A DNA stretch of 64,000 bases from SVFI01 sp045546735. GTDB lineage: Bacteria > Bacillota > Clostridia > Lachnospirales > Lachnospiraceae. The notes below the pieces were generated by a model, which was given only the letters and a program-made list of their open reading frames with translations, was not told the DNA's origin and made no database searches. The stretch's first letter is position 1. The number at the start of each line of letters is the position of its first letter. The position numbers and the translations under genes were made by a program. The DNA lies in NCBI GenBank assembly GCA_045546735.1, contig JAZQDJ010000105.1:1-64000 (forward strand). Reading direction: 5' to 3'. This document shows, one piece after another, positions 1-8,425 of the stretch.

Positions 1-58
1 ATCATTCCACTGTCACTCCTGTGACCCGACCCCATGATTTGCATCACGGTCTGCTCAG

Positions 59-88
59 TTTGTACTGTAGATTTATATGCAGTGCAAA
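59..88. promoter_or_regulatory. Inverted repeat downstream of a leftward promoter
   Basis: Arms TTTGTACTGTA (59-69) and TGCAGTGCAAA (78-88) are complementary at 9 of 11 positions across an 8-base spacer. The element lies about 10 bases downstream of the predicted start point of the promoter at 99-127, which is where a repressor operator would be expected. It could also be an RNA hairpin in the leader. The gene it serves lies off the left edge. Confidence 0.45.
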
Positions 89-98
89 GAGTTCTTGT

Positions 99-127
99 AG
101 AATATCATATGTATGAAAGTTTGTCAA
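99..127 (-). promoter_or_regulatory. Sigma-A type promoter reading off the left edge
   Basis: On the minus strand TTGACA (127-122) is separated by 17 bases from TATTCT (104-99). It starts just after the stop of the DUF1295 gene and reads toward position 1. An AGGAG followed by an ATG at 5-3 suggests that a gene begins at the very edge of the window. Confidence 0.6.
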
Positions 128-136
128 TGTCAGCGT

Positions 137-985
137 TTATCCCACCAGCCATTTATACTTTGCTACACTGTAAAGCGGAATCAGCGGAAGTAAAATCGGC
201 GTCTTTTTTACATAGGCCTGATACTCCGGATCCTCGCCATAGTTCCGGTTCTGGCGAAGTTCCAGTCTTCTGGCACCGCCGAACATAATATACACAATAC
301 AAATATATCCTGTCGCAGCTGCAATCCACTGCCAAACGCCTGCGTAAATATTGACACCGGACACAAACACCCCTGTCCAGAAAAGCACCTCGCCAAGGTA
401 ATTCGGACAACGGACAATTTTATATAACCCTTTATCACAGAAACGATTCGGATTTACAGATTTCTGTTTTGATTTCTGCCAATCTGCTGCTGACTCAAGC
501 AAAATACCAAGTGCCATAATAACTGCACCGATCATAGCTACCGTGTCCGGAACAAGCACCATATCCATGCTGTTTTTTGCCATGCGTTCCATATGCATGA
601 AGCGGAATAAAAGCGGAGACACCTGCAATGCGTAGAGCAATGCGCAACTGGTCCATATGCTGATTTTAGCAATCATCTTCATGTCTTTCCCGTCTTTAAT
701 TTCCTTTTTCATCGTACTCCGGTAAGACGCACTTTTAATTTCACGGATCAGCAAATAACCGCCCAATCTGCATCCGTAAATCAGAAACAGGATACACATC
801 GCCATTGTTGCCACATCCAACCTGTCTGTGAACATGACAAACATCGCAATGCCCATTGCCGCCACGGAAAAGCCGTATCCGAGCGAGATAAAGTACACAT
901 ACTTATAAAATCCCACACTGCTGACTATCAGTGCTATCACAATCAGCACCAAAAATCCAATTCCGAAACTTTCCGTAAAACTCAT
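137..985 (-). CDS. DUF1295 / steroid 5-alpha-reductase-like membrane protein
   Basis: A 282-residue polytopic membrane protein. The C-terminal third carries the DUF1295 hallmark GLYKIVRCPNYLGE (R-x-P-N-Y-x-G-E), which relates it to steroid 5-alpha-reductase and isoprenylcysteine methyltransferase-like membrane enzymes. Its substrate is unknown; the family is often annotated only by fold. The longer frame begins at 1045, but the ATG at 985 is preceded by GGAGGAAG at proper spacing and leaves a clean gap after the upstream gene, so I place the start there. It is the last gene of the MerR-CPBP-DUF1295 operon, and no terminator is visible after it. Confidence 0.8.
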   Translation of the reverse strand: MSFTESFGIGFLVLIVIALIVSSVGFYKYVYFISLGYGFSVAAMGIAMFVMFTDRLDVATMAMCILFLIYGCRLGGYLLIREIKSASYRSTMKKEIKDGKDMKMIAKISIWTSCALLYALQVSPLLFRFMHMERMAKNSMDMVLVPDTVAMIGAVIMALGILLESAADWQKSKQKSVNPNRFCDKGLYKIVRCPNYLGEVLFWTGVFVSGVNIYAGVWQWIAAATGYICIVYIMFGGARRLELRQNRNYGEDPEYQAYVKKTPILLPLIPLYSVAKYKWLVG

Positions 986-1022
986 GTCAACTTCCTCCAA
1001 GTCAAATAAATTTATATGAACC

Positions 1023-1925
1023 TTACTTATCTTTGCACAAAACAATCACTGCAACAATAAGCGCAGGCATCATACTGATAATACCAATCGGCGACGGTCC
1101 GAAAATCATCTGATCTATGTATTCCGGTTTTGTCAGATAGATTGCCAAAGATGCCGTACCGTTAATCGCTCCGTGTCCCAAAGAAGGCACCCAAATACAC
1201 TTTGTCTTTTCATATAATACATCTAAAAGGGTACCTGCGACAATACAGAATATACAAAAAACTACTAGTCCGGAAAACGGTGCTCCCGGATATACTTTGC
1301 CATATTCATAACCGGCAAGCAACATAATCGGCCAATGCCATGCCCCCCAAATTACTCCTCCGATAATGCGCCCTTTTGTTTTTCCGAAAAAGCTTTTCAA
1401 CTGCGGATACAACATTCCCCGCCAGCCGACCTCTTCACCGAGCGCAACAAACATATTTACAAACGGCGCATACAGCGGTACCGACACACTTTGAATAAGT
1501 AAAAGTTGCTGTAAGGTAATTCCTTCTGCCTCAATCTGCGCCAGACCTTCCTCGCCGAGTGCAACCGCAAAATAAGCACCTGTCAAATCAAACCGTTCCG
1601 AAAAAATCACAAAATACACGACTGCTCCGAGCACTGTAAAAAGAAGCGGTCCGAGCCACGCTAAAACCATCCATCCGATATTCCCTTTAAACTTCGGTAT
1701 CCAGCCCATACCTTTGAACGGATATTTTGCCAGCAAAACCGCTGCAAACGGTGCAAACATGGAAACAGAAAGCACTCCCGTGAAAATCATGTTCCCCAGC
1801 GTGCTCGTCATACCGGTCGTATTTGCCGTAACATTCACGACAACACCGGCAATTACCTGAAGCACCCACGCAATCGCAAATGCCCAAACCAAATAAATGA
1901 CTGTTTTCTTTTTCTCCTGCATCAT
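1023..1925 (-). CDS. CPBP family intramembrane metalloprotease
   Basis: A 300-residue membrane protein of the CPBP (CAAX protease / bacteriocin-processing) family. Motif 1 is EEVGWRGMLYPQ with the paired glutamates, motif 2 is the GAWHW segment, and motif 3 is GHGAINGT, together giving the Glu/His/Asn residues expected for the intramembrane active site. About eight hydrophobic segments surround them. Family members process prenylated or bacteriocin-like peptides or act in self-immunity; which applies here cannot be told. It starts 3 bases after the MerR gene stop, with AAGGAGAG upstream, so it is probably co-transcribed and under MerR control. Confidence 0.85.
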   Translation of the reverse strand: MMQEKKKTVIYLVWAFAIAWVLQVIAGVVVNVTANTTGMTSTLGNMIFTGVLSVSMFAPFAAVLLAKYPFKGMGWIPKFKGNIGWMVLAWLGPLLFTVLGAVVYFVIFSERFDLTGAYFAVALGEEGLAQIEAEGITLQQLLLIQSVSVPLYAPFVNMFVALGEEVGWRGMLYPQLKSFFGKTKGRIIGGVIWGAWHWPIMLLAGYEYGKVYPGAPFSGLVVFCIFCIVAGTLLDVLYEKTKCIWVPSLGHGAINGTASLAIYLTKPEYIDQMIFGPSPIGIISMMPALIVAVIVLCKDK

Positions 1926-1928
1926 AAA

Positions 1929-2669
1929 CTAACTCTCCTTTTCTTCTTTCGTCTCAACACCGTACGTTTCCACACAAAATCCCTTATATCTGCAACCAGG
2001 ACACGTAAGTTTTCTCGTCTTCGGCGTATGATTTGCCCAAAACCACTCTGCTTTTTTCGGCTTAAACACTTCATGACACTCCGGACAAATATATACCGTA
2101 TATTTGTGATAAAAGTTCATCAAAGGGAAAAGCACAATGAGCATGAGCAGCAGCACTCCTACGAAAAACCACCAGTTCCCTGTCTTGATCGCATAAATAA
2201 ATGCCCCGATTTCCAGTCCGTCCAGTACCAAACCGATACCGAGAATCACCGAATACACCTTTTTCATTTTCTTTTTGTTTTCCATAACATATGCTACATC
2301 ACCTAAGTTTTCAACAGAGAACTCTGCAATACTTTTCATTTCCTTCTGAATTTCACCGATTTTGTCAATCTGCTCTTTGCGTTCCGACACTTCCGTCTCA
2401 AGCGTTTTCTTCTGTTCTTCCAAAAGAAGATTTATGACCTTCGTCGCATTGTCCGCTTCAAGAATATCGCCCACATAGTTAATGCTGAGTCCAAGCTCTC
2501 TCAAAAAACAAATTACTTTTAATTTTTTAAGGTCGCTTTCCGTATAAAGACGTCTTCCGCCTTCGCTGAAATCACTCGGAACAAGAATTCCTCTCGAGTC
2601 ATAATATTGCACGGTTCGCACTGTCACTCCCGCTGCTTTTGCCAGCTCTCCTGTCGTATAATTTGACAT
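1929..2669 (-). CDS. MerR family regulator with membrane and zinc-ribbon tail
   Basis: The first ~70 residues are a MerR winged helix-turn-helix (TTGELAKAAGVTVRTVQYYD followed by the RLY wing). A coiled coil spans roughly residues 80-125. Unusually, the protein then has two hydrophobic segments (about residues 138-190) and ends in a Cys4 ribbon (CPECHEVF...CPGCRYKGFC). This architecture suggests a membrane-bound regulator with a zinc- or redox-sensitive tail; that is inference. It leads the operon with the CPBP protease and DUF1295 protein. Two GACGCAGCGT palindromes precede it and are likely its own operator. Confidence 0.85.
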   Translation of the reverse strand: MSNYTTGELAKAAGVTVRTVQYYDSRGILVPSDFSEGGRRLYTESDLKKLKVICFLRELGLSINYVGDILEADNATKVINLLLEEQKKTLETEVSERKEQIDKIGEIQKEMKSIAEFSVENLGDVAYVMENKKKMKKVYSVILGIGLVLDGLEIGAFIYAIKTGNWWFFVGVLLLMLIVLFPLMNFYHKYTVYICPECHEVFKPKKAEWFWANHTPKTRKLTCPGCRYKGFCVETYGVETKEEKES

Positions 2670-2697
2670 AGCGTTTCACCACCTTTCATGGCCTATT

Positions 2698-2741
2698 ATG
2701 ATATATTACGCTGCGTCACAAGCAATACCCGACGCTGCGTC
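2698..2741 (-). promoter_or_regulatory. Tandem GACGCAGCGT palindromes before the MerR operon
   Basis: Two copies of ACGCTGCGTC (plus strand 2708-2717 and 2732-2741; the second extends to the perfect palindrome GACGCTGCGTC from 2731) lie 24 bases apart directly upstream of the MerR gene. A minus-strand TTGCTT with a CATAAT 19 bases further on brackets the proximal copy. A 19-base spacer with a palindrome inside it is the usual MerR-type promoter layout. The exact -35 and -10 are uncertain. Confidence 0.55.
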
Positions 2742-2753
2742 GTCTTTTTTTAA

Positions 2754-3293
2754 TTATAATTTTTTCTCCAAATATATGAGCCTTACATCTTTCAAACCGT
2801 TAAAAACGCAGTCCGTAACTCCGCGCTCCTCGTAACCGAGCTTTTTGTAAAGGGCTCTGGCCGCTGTGTTCTTTTCATTCGTATCCATCCGAAGATACCG
2901 GCACTTCTTTTCCAAAGCGCATCTTTCATAAAAATCCACAAAAGCACTTCCGACTCCTTTTCCTGTTGCCTTCGGTGAAATTACCAGTGTATGGAGTACC
3001 ATCACTTCTTTGGGCGGTGCCTCATAGCGCCATGCTGCATCCGCATATACATCCACCTGCTGCTGATTGATAATCGCTGCACCAATCACTTGTCCGGCCT
3101 CTTCTGCCACGAACAAATCATCCCTGCGTAAGGACTGCTCGGCAGTTTTTCTTGTCGGGTAAACTGCCCTGTCCCAACCGATGACTGCTCTGCCTGCCTC
3201 TTCCGCCGTGTGAATGTCTTCGTATATTTCTGTAATTGTATCTAAATCTTTTTCACATGCTTTTCTGAATATCATTTTTCTCACCGTTTTCAT
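2754..3293 (-). CDS. GNAT family N-acetyltransferase
   Basis: A GCN5-related acetyltransferase of about 179 residues. The acetyl-CoA loop is VISPKATGKGVGSAFVDFY, and the fold ends with the typical ARALYKKLGYEERG segment. The substrate is unknown. The start is ambiguous: the frame is open to a TTG at 3341, but that region overlaps the promoter of the divergent methyltransferase gene, and GNAT homology begins only at MIFRKA (3275). I chose the ATG at 3293; 3275 is equally possible. No good Shine-Dalgarno decides it. Confidence 0.75.
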   Translation of the reverse strand: MKTVRKMIFRKACEKDLDTITEIYEDIHTAEEAGRAVIGWDRAVYPTRKTAEQSLRRDDLFVAEEAGQVIGAAIINQQQVDVYADAAWRYEAPPKEVMVLHTLVISPKATGKGVGSAFVDFYERCALEKKCRYLRMDTNEKNTAARALYKKLGYEERGVTDCVFNGLKDVRLIYLEKKL

Positions 3294-3332
3294 TATACAA
3301 CCAACCATCTCTTCTATCCAGCAGAAATACTC

Positions 3333-3361
3333 TTGCAGCAAAACTATTTCTCTCGTATACT
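3333..3361 (+). promoter_or_regulatory. Promoter of the RlmB-like/TauE operon
   Basis: TTGCAG (3333-3338), 17 bases, TATACT (3356-3361) on the plus strand, 43 bases ahead of the methyltransferase ATG. It overlaps the extended 5' end of the divergent acetyltransferase frame. Confidence 0.6.
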
Positions 3362-3403
3362 AAACTTTGGTAAATATGAGTACATACAAAATAGGAGAGA
3401 TTC

Positions 3404-4213
3404 ATGCGTAACATCATTGAAATTACAGATTTCTCAAATCCGGAACTTGATATCTACGCACGCCTGAACGAAAATCAGTTGCGCACTTATTACGAACCGG
3501 CACCGGGAATTTTTATTGCAGAAAGTCCAAATGTCATTGAACGTGCTTTAAACGGCGGATACGAACCACTTTCTCTTCTGATCGAAAAAAATCAGTTAGC
3601 AGGTGCTGCCGAAAAAGTCATTAACCGTATCGGTCAAGCGCCTGTATTCACCGCAGAAACAGCGATTATATCAAAACTTACCGGTTTTGCCATGACTAGA
3701 GGACTGCTTTGTGCCATGAAGCGCAGACAACTTCCTTCTGCTTCGGAAATATGTTCTGATGTACGCAGAATTGCCGTCCTTGAAAACGTCATGAACCCGA
3801 CGAATGTCGGTGCCATCTTCCGCAGCGCAGCTGCCCTTGGTATGGACGCTGTTCTTTTAACCTCAGGATGCAGCGATCCTCTCTATCGCCGCGCATCGCG
3901 CGTCAGTATGGGAACCGTATTTCAAATACCATGGACTATTGTGGATGAAGCAGACACCGTACAGTCCTTGAAAAATCTCGGCTTTCGGACAGCGGCTATG
4001 GCTTTGAGTGATAACGCCGTTGATATTGACAATCCGCAGCTTATGGCCGAAGAAAAACTTGCCGTTTTCCTCGGAACCGAAGGTGAGGGCCTTTGCAAAC
4101 AAACCATCTCCGAATGCGATTACACTGTTTGCATCCCTATGGCACACGGTGTGGATTCATTGAATGTCGCCGCTGCAAGCGCAGTTGCTTTCTGGCAACT
4201 TTGCAGAAAATAA
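3404..4213 (+). CDS. TrmH/SpoU family RNA 2'-O-methyltransferase
   Basis: A 269-residue SPOUT methyltransferase. The knotted C-terminal domain shows all three SpoU motifs: NVMNPTNVGAIFRSAAALGMD (motif 1), VFLGTEGEGL (motif 2), and IPMAHGVDSLNVAAASAVAFW (motif 3), which form the SAM site. The N-terminal ~100 residues are the substrate-binding part. Members methylate ribose 2'-OH of 23S rRNA (RlmB-like) or tRNA; which one applies is not decided by sequence. The ATG at 3404 has GGAGAG upstream. It is followed 20 bases later by a TauE-like exporter gene. Confidence 0.85.
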   Translation: MRNIIEITDFSNPELDIYARLNENQLRTYYEPAPGIFIAESPNVIERALNGGYEPLSLLIEKNQLAGAAEKVINRIGQAPVFTAETAIISKLTGFAMTRGLLCAMKRRQLPSASEICSDVRRIAVLENVMNPTNVGAIFRSAAALGMDAVLLTSGCSDPLYRRASRVSMGTVFQIPWTIVDEADTVQSLKNLGFRTAAMALSDNAVDIDNPQLMAEEKLAVFLGTEGEGLCKQTISECDYTVCIPMAHGVDSLNVAAASAVAFWQLCRK

Positions 4214-4233
4214 TTTATAAAGGAATTTTTAAT

Positions 4234-4995
4234 ATGACATTATCGATAGGAACATTTTTATTTGTATGTCCGCTTCTCTTTTTAGCAGGACTGGTAGATG
4301 CCATCGGTGGCGGAGGTGGTCTGATATCGCTCCCTGCTTACCTCATTGCAGGTTTACCGATGCATCAGGCAGTTGCCACCAACAAACTCTCTTCCACCTG
4401 CGGAACAACATTAGCAACTGTGCGATTTATCAAAAAAAAGCTCGTAAACTTTAAGTTAGCCGTGCCTTCCGTTATCAGTGCTGTTATCGGTTCCTCTATA
4501 GGAGCCAAGTTATCCCTTATGATGGATGAAAAAATCATGGAATATGTACTGTTCGCAGTGCTTCCGATTGCAGCATTTATCGTTTTAAACAAAAAGTTGT
4601 TTAAAGATAACCCTGATGCGGAACTGATTTTAAATGCCAAGACATATATTACCGCCATTATCGCAGCCCTCATCATCGGAATGTATGACGGTTTTTACGG
4701 TCCGGGAACGGGAACTTTTCTTATTATTGCCTTTACGACATTTGCAAAAATCAGTGTCGGAAGTGCCAATGCCCAGGCAAAAGTTATTAATCTGACGACA
4801 AATATTACGTCTCTGATTATTTTTATTTTAAACGGGCAGGTCCTGTTTTCCCTCGGTCTTGCCGCCGCAGCCTGCAATATGCTCGGCGGCTATATCGGTG
4901 CAGGACTTGTCATAAATAAAGGAAGCAGAATTGTAAAACCTACAATCCTGCTTGTCCTCATACTTTTATTCTTAAAAATTCTCGGCGTATATTAA
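4234..4995 (+). CDS. TauE/SafE family sulfite/organosulfonate exporter
   Basis: A 253-residue membrane protein with about eight hydrophobic segments and two TauE/SafE half-repeats. The signatures are GLVDAIGGGGGLISLPAYL near the N terminus and GMYDGFYGPGTGTFLIIAF in the second half. Family members export sulfite, sulfoacetate or related anions; the substrate here is unknown. The open frame extends upstream to 4093, but this overlaps the methyltransferase gene; the ATG at 4234 with AAAGGA at 4219-4224 is the clear start. Its stop codon overlaps the stop of the convergent symporter gene by three bases, with no terminator between. Confidence 0.85.
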   Translation: MTLSIGTFLFVCPLLFLAGLVDAIGGGGGLISLPAYLIAGLPMHQAVATNKLSSTCGTTLATVRFIKKKLVNFKLAVPSVISAVIGSSIGAKLSLMMDEKIMEYVLFAVLPIAAFIVLNKKLFKDNPDAELILNAKTYITAIIAALIIGMYDGFYGPGTGTFLIIAFTTFAKISVGSANAQAKVINLTTNITSLIIFILNGQVLFSLGLAAAACNMLGGYIGAGLVINKGSRIVKPTILLVLILLFLKILGVY

Positions 4996-6269
4996 GATGC
5001 GTTGAACACATCTTTGTTTAACGCATTTTCTTGTTTTGCTACAATTGTTGTACATACCGCATCACCTGTGATATTTACAGCTGTTCTGAGCATATCCAAA
5101 ATACGGTCGATACCCATAATCAGTGCAATACCTTCCGTTGGAAGTCCAACGGAATTCAGTACCATTGCAAGTGTCACAAGTCCTACGCTCGGAACGCCGG
5201 CTGTACCGATAGATGCAAGAGTTGCCGTCAAAACAACCGTTGCAAGGTTTCCGAGTGTCAAATCAATACCGTACACCTGAGCGATAAATACAACCGCTAC
5301 CCCCTGCATGATAGACGTTCCGTCCATGTTAATTGTTGCACCGAGCGGAATCGTGAAGGAAGAAATCTGTTTCGAAACTCCCATCTTTTTATTTAACGTA
5401 TCAATCGACATAGGAATGGTCGCATTCGATGTTGCTGTTGAGAATGCAAACCCCATAACCGGTAAAAACTTCTTGATAAACTTGATTGGATTTAATCTCG
5501 TAAAAATAAAAAGTAAAATCTGATATACAACAAAACACTGAAGTACAAGCGCAAGTGTTACGCTTCCCATGTACTTAAGCATCGGCGCAAACGCAGAAAA
5601 TCCTACTGTCGCAAACGTTCTAGCAATCAGACAGAACACTCCGATCGGAGCAATGCTCATGATGGCCATCGTCATTTCCATCATCACATCGTTAAACTGA
5701 CTGAAGAAGTTCGCCACTGTACTTGCCTTGCTGCCGAGTTTTGCAAGCATAATACCAACAAAAAGTGCAAACACGATAATAGGAAGCATGTCACCGTTTG
5801 CCATGGAACCAATCGGATTTTTCGGAATGATGTTAAGCAATGTATCCACGATACTTGTACTGCTCTGTGTTGCAGCCATCTCCGCCTTTTCCACCGCATC
5901 CATATTCAGACCGATACCCGGATTAATAATAAAAGCCACTGTAAGTGCAATTGTTACAGCAAGTGCCGTCGTTGCAATATAGAAACCTACTGTCTTAACA
6001 CCGACTTTTCCAAGTGTCTTCGTATCACCGATTGCCATACTTCCGCACACAAGCGAGCAGAACACGAGCGGTACCACGAGCATCTGCATCAAGCGGATAA
6101 ATCCCTGTCCGATAACGTACAACACACCTTCTACAATGAATTTATCTTTAAATTCGCTTGCCGGTATCACATAATGAATGATGATACCTGTTACAGCACC
6201 GACCAAAAGTGCAATAAAAATTTTCGTCGAAAGGCCTAATTTCTTCTTTTCTTTCTTTGTTTCTGACAT
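4992..6269 (-). CDS. Dicarboxylate/amino acid:cation symporter (DAACS family)
   Basis: A 425-residue sodium- or proton-coupled symporter of the glutamate/aspartate/dicarboxylate family (GltP/DctA type). It shows the serine-rich hairpin STATSNATIPMSID, the GATINMDGTSIMQG motif with the NMDG cation site, and the substrate-binding segment DRILDMLRTAVNITGD, in which R and D are the residues expected to contact the substrate carboxylate and amino group. The N-terminal ~15 residues are a basic cytoplasmic stretch. Its ATG shares one base with the TAA of the upstream RmlD-like gene, so it is translationally coupled to it. Confidence 0.9.
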   Translation of the reverse strand: MSETKKEKKKLGLSTKIFIALLVGAVTGIIIHYVIPASEFKDKFIVEGVLYVIGQGFIRLMQMLVVPLVFCSLVCGSMAIGDTKTLGKVGVKTVGFYIATTALAVTIALTVAFIINPGIGLNMDAVEKAEMAATQSSTSIVDTLLNIIPKNPIGSMANGDMLPIIVFALFVGIMLAKLGSKASTVANFFSQFNDVMMEMTMAIMSIAPIGVFCLIARTFATVGFSAFAPMLKYMGSVTLALVLQCFVVYQILLFIFTRLNPIKFIKKFLPVMGFAFSTATSNATIPMSIDTLNKKMGVSKQISSFTIPLGATINMDGTSIMQGVAVVFIAQVYGIDLTLGNLATVVLTATLASIGTAGVPSVGLVTLAMVLNSVGLPTEGIALIMGIDRILDMLRTAVNITGDAVCTTIVAKQENALNKDVFNAS

Positions 6270-7114
6270 TATTCAAGCCCTCCTGTCTCATCCAAATATT
6301 CCTTGAGAGCCGTTCTCCACTCTGCAGGTTCTTCGATACCCGTTAAGCGGAGCATCATATTATCAAGAACACAGTAATCCGGGCGAAGGACATCCGTCTT
6401 ATCCACCGGAATCAATTTAATCTTATCTGTATTTCCTGTATATTCCAGGATAGCCTGTGCAAACTCATATCGGTTACAACTGCCTTTACAAACTGCATGA
6501 TAAATACCGTATTCATCATTATCAATGAAATACTGTATTATCTTAGCTACTTCTTTTGTACTTGTCGGTACTCCGTAGCGGTTCTGCGCCACATTAAAAG
6601 TCTCTTTGTTTTCGACCGCAGAAAGTAACTCATCCACAAAATCTTTTCCGATGCCGTAATTCCATGAACTGCGGATAATGACAAACCGATTACAAAGCTG
6701 TGTCACGATTTTCTCTCCCGCAAGCTTTGATTTACCGTAAACAGATTTCGGACTTGTCTCATCAAACTCATTGTACGGCCGCTCCGCTCTGGAATTAAAT
6801 ACATCATCCGTAGAAATCTGAATGAATTTCGCATTGATTTCTTCTGCCGATTCCGCCAGATTACGGACACCGATTGCATTGACAAGATATGCCTTGTCCG
6901 GATCTTTCTCACAACCTTCTACATCTGTATAACCGGCACAGTTGATAATGACATCCGGACGATTGATTTTCATGTACTGAGCCACCTGATCATGGTTGGT
7001 AATATCCATTTCATCGATATCTGTCGTCAAAATACGGTACTGTCTGCTGTCAAGAAGCTGTTGCAGAGCAGAACCCACATGTCCCTGTGCACCTGTGATT
7101 AACACATTTAACAT
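6269..7114 (-). CDS. RmlD-like dTDP-4-dehydrorhamnose reductase family protein
   Basis: A 281-residue extended short-chain dehydrogenase of the RmlD family. The Rossmann motif is ITGAQGHVGSALQQLL (residues ~6-21), the catalytic YxxxK is in YGKSKLAGE, and STDDVF supplies the upstream serine/threonine. RmlD reduces dTDP-4-keto-rhamnose, but none of rmlA, rmlB or rmlC lies nearby and the gene is coupled to a dicarboxylate symporter, so the substrate may differ. AGGAGG precedes the ATG. No clear promoter exists between it and the terminator at 7162-7192. Confidence 0.8.
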   Translation of the reverse strand: MLNVLITGAQGHVGSALQQLLDSRQYRILTTDIDEMDITNHDQVAQYMKINRPDVIINCAGYTDVEGCEKDPDKAYLVNAIGVRNLAESAEEINAKFIQISTDDVFNSRAERPYNEFDETSPKSVYGKSKLAGEKIVTQLCNRFVIIRSSWNYGIGKDFVDELLSAVENKETFNVAQNRYGVPTSTKEVAKIIQYFIDNDEYGIYHAVCKGSCNRYEFAQAILEYTGNTDKIKLIPVDKTDVLRPDYCVLDNMMLRLTGIEEPAEWRTALKEYLDETGGLE

Positions 7115-7161
7115 AACTATACCTCCTGTTTTTTATGCGAAGCCCCCACCTCGTAAAACTT

Positions 7162-7192
7162 AAAAAAGGGGCAACCAAAAGAGTTGCCCTTT
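7162..7192 (-). terminator. Terminator after the LytTR-DUF3021-glycosyltransferase operon
   Basis: Minus-strand hairpin GGGCAAC / GTTGCCC (7183-7189 and 7169-7175 on the plus strand) with a 7-base loop and A-T closing pairs, followed by six T residues (complement of 7162-7167). Confidence 0.8.
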
Positions 7193-7249
7193 CAATCACT
7201 TATACTTTATCAAAATTTTACCATTCGCGCAAGTTTTATGCGATGATTT

Positions 7250-8425
7250 CTAGCGAGCACATACCTGCATAATTTTATCTGCCGCTCCTTTTGCTCCGCT
7301 GCAATTTTTAAATCCTTCCGAGATTTTAACTGCATTTTCCCTGTAGACAGAATTACTCATCACTTTCTCTATCGTTTCACGTATGTTTTCCGGGTTAGCC
7401 TTAAGCAATCTTTCGCCTGCCCCGAGCATTTCCACTCTCGTTGCAACACCGCCCTGCTCAGAGGTCTGCGGATAAGTTACAAGCGGCACTTTATAGTAAA
7501 GGCTTTCATTCACACTGTTCATTCCGCAGTGTGACAAAAATACATCTGCCTGCTGAAGTACTGCAATCTGATCCACATGTTCATGCACGGAAATATTTGC
7601 CGGAATTTCACCCAATTCTTTTATATCTATCAAATTACCCACGGACATAATCACCTGGTAATCCGTATCTTTAAATGCCTTCATACAATTTTTGAAAAAC
7701 TTCACGTTATCATTGATTACCGTTCCCAGAGAAATGTAAATGAGTTTCTCTCTTTCTTTTGTAATCTCACTCTCTGTCGGCCGGACAGAAGGACCCACAA
7801 ACGCATACTTCTCGTTGAAAGTTTCACTGCACGGTTGAAACTGCGGCGAGGTATAGACAACAGTCTCCGTGTTTTCATCATTTTGAATCAAATCCAGGAC
7901 ACTTTTTACCGGAAATCCCGCATCCTGAAGGCGCTTAATGTCTTTATTGATTTTTCCCATCGAGAATATCATTCCGAAAAGTTCGCCAATACTCTGTTTT
8001 AAAATTTTAGCAGAATGCTGATTAAAAGCAAAAGTCGTCGTAGAAGAAACAAACGGTATTCCCATTTTAAGTGCCACTGCTTTTCCCCAAACCGCCATGG
8101 AATCCGCCACAATACAATCCGGCTTAAGACGCTCCATCTCTTTGCATACACTGTCATTGAGCGCAAGCGTTGTATCCACGAGAAGTCTTGTGGAAAATGC
8201 AAGGTCCTTTCCGACTTTCACCGCATCTTTCGGATCGACTTTCTGCTCTGCATCAAACGCATCACATGCCACAAATGTTGCACCTGTTGCCTCTATTTTT
8301 TCACGAAAAGATTCATAAGAATAATATGTTACCTCGTGACCTCTTGCAATCAATTCCTTTACGACTCCGAGCGTCGGATTTGTGTGTCCGTGCGCCGGAA
8401 TACAGAAAAATACTATTTTGCTCAT
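7250..8425 (-). CDS. MGT-family (macrolide-type) UDP-glycosyltransferase
   Basis: A 391-residue GT-B fold glycosyltransferase. The N terminus FFCIPAHGHTNPTLGVVKEL holds the acceptor-site histidine (PAHGHTNP), and the C-terminal half has the nucleotide-sugar site in LSHCGMNSVNESLYYKVPLVTYPQTSEQ. It resembles the MGT/YjiC proteins that glucosylate macrolides, flavonoids or lipids; the acceptor here is unknown. Its ATG overlaps the DUF3021 stop by four bases, so it is the third gene of the LytTR operon and probably the main effector under its control. A strong terminator follows. Confidence 0.85.
   Translation of the reverse strand: MSKIVFFCIPAHGHTNPTLGVVKELIARGHEVTYYSYESFREKIEATGATFVACDAFDAEQKVDPKDAVKVGKDLAFSTRLLVDTTLALNDSVCKEMERLKPDCIVADSMAVWGKAVALKMGIPFVSSTTTFAFNQHSAKILKQSIGELFGMIFSMGKINKDIKRLQDAGFPVKSVLDLIQNDENTETVVYTSPQFQPCSETFNEKYAFVGPSVRPTESEITKEREKLIYISLGTVINDNVKFFKNCMKAFKDTDYQVIMSVGNLIDIKELGEIPANISVHEHVDQIAVLQQADVFLSHCGMNSVNESLYYKVPLVTYPQTSEQGGVATRVEMLGAGERLLKANPENIRETIEKVMSNSVYRENAVKISEGFKNCSGAKGAADKIMQVCAR

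Noticed and set aside
34..288. Plus-strand 84-codon open frame at the left edge
   Set aside because: It lies over a minus-strand promoter and the end of the DUF1295 gene, has no ribosome site, and shows no domain.
4093..4233. N-terminal extension of the TauE-like protein
   Set aside because: It overlaps the methyltransferase gene in another frame and is Cys/Arg-rich; a clear ribosome site precedes the ATG at 4234.
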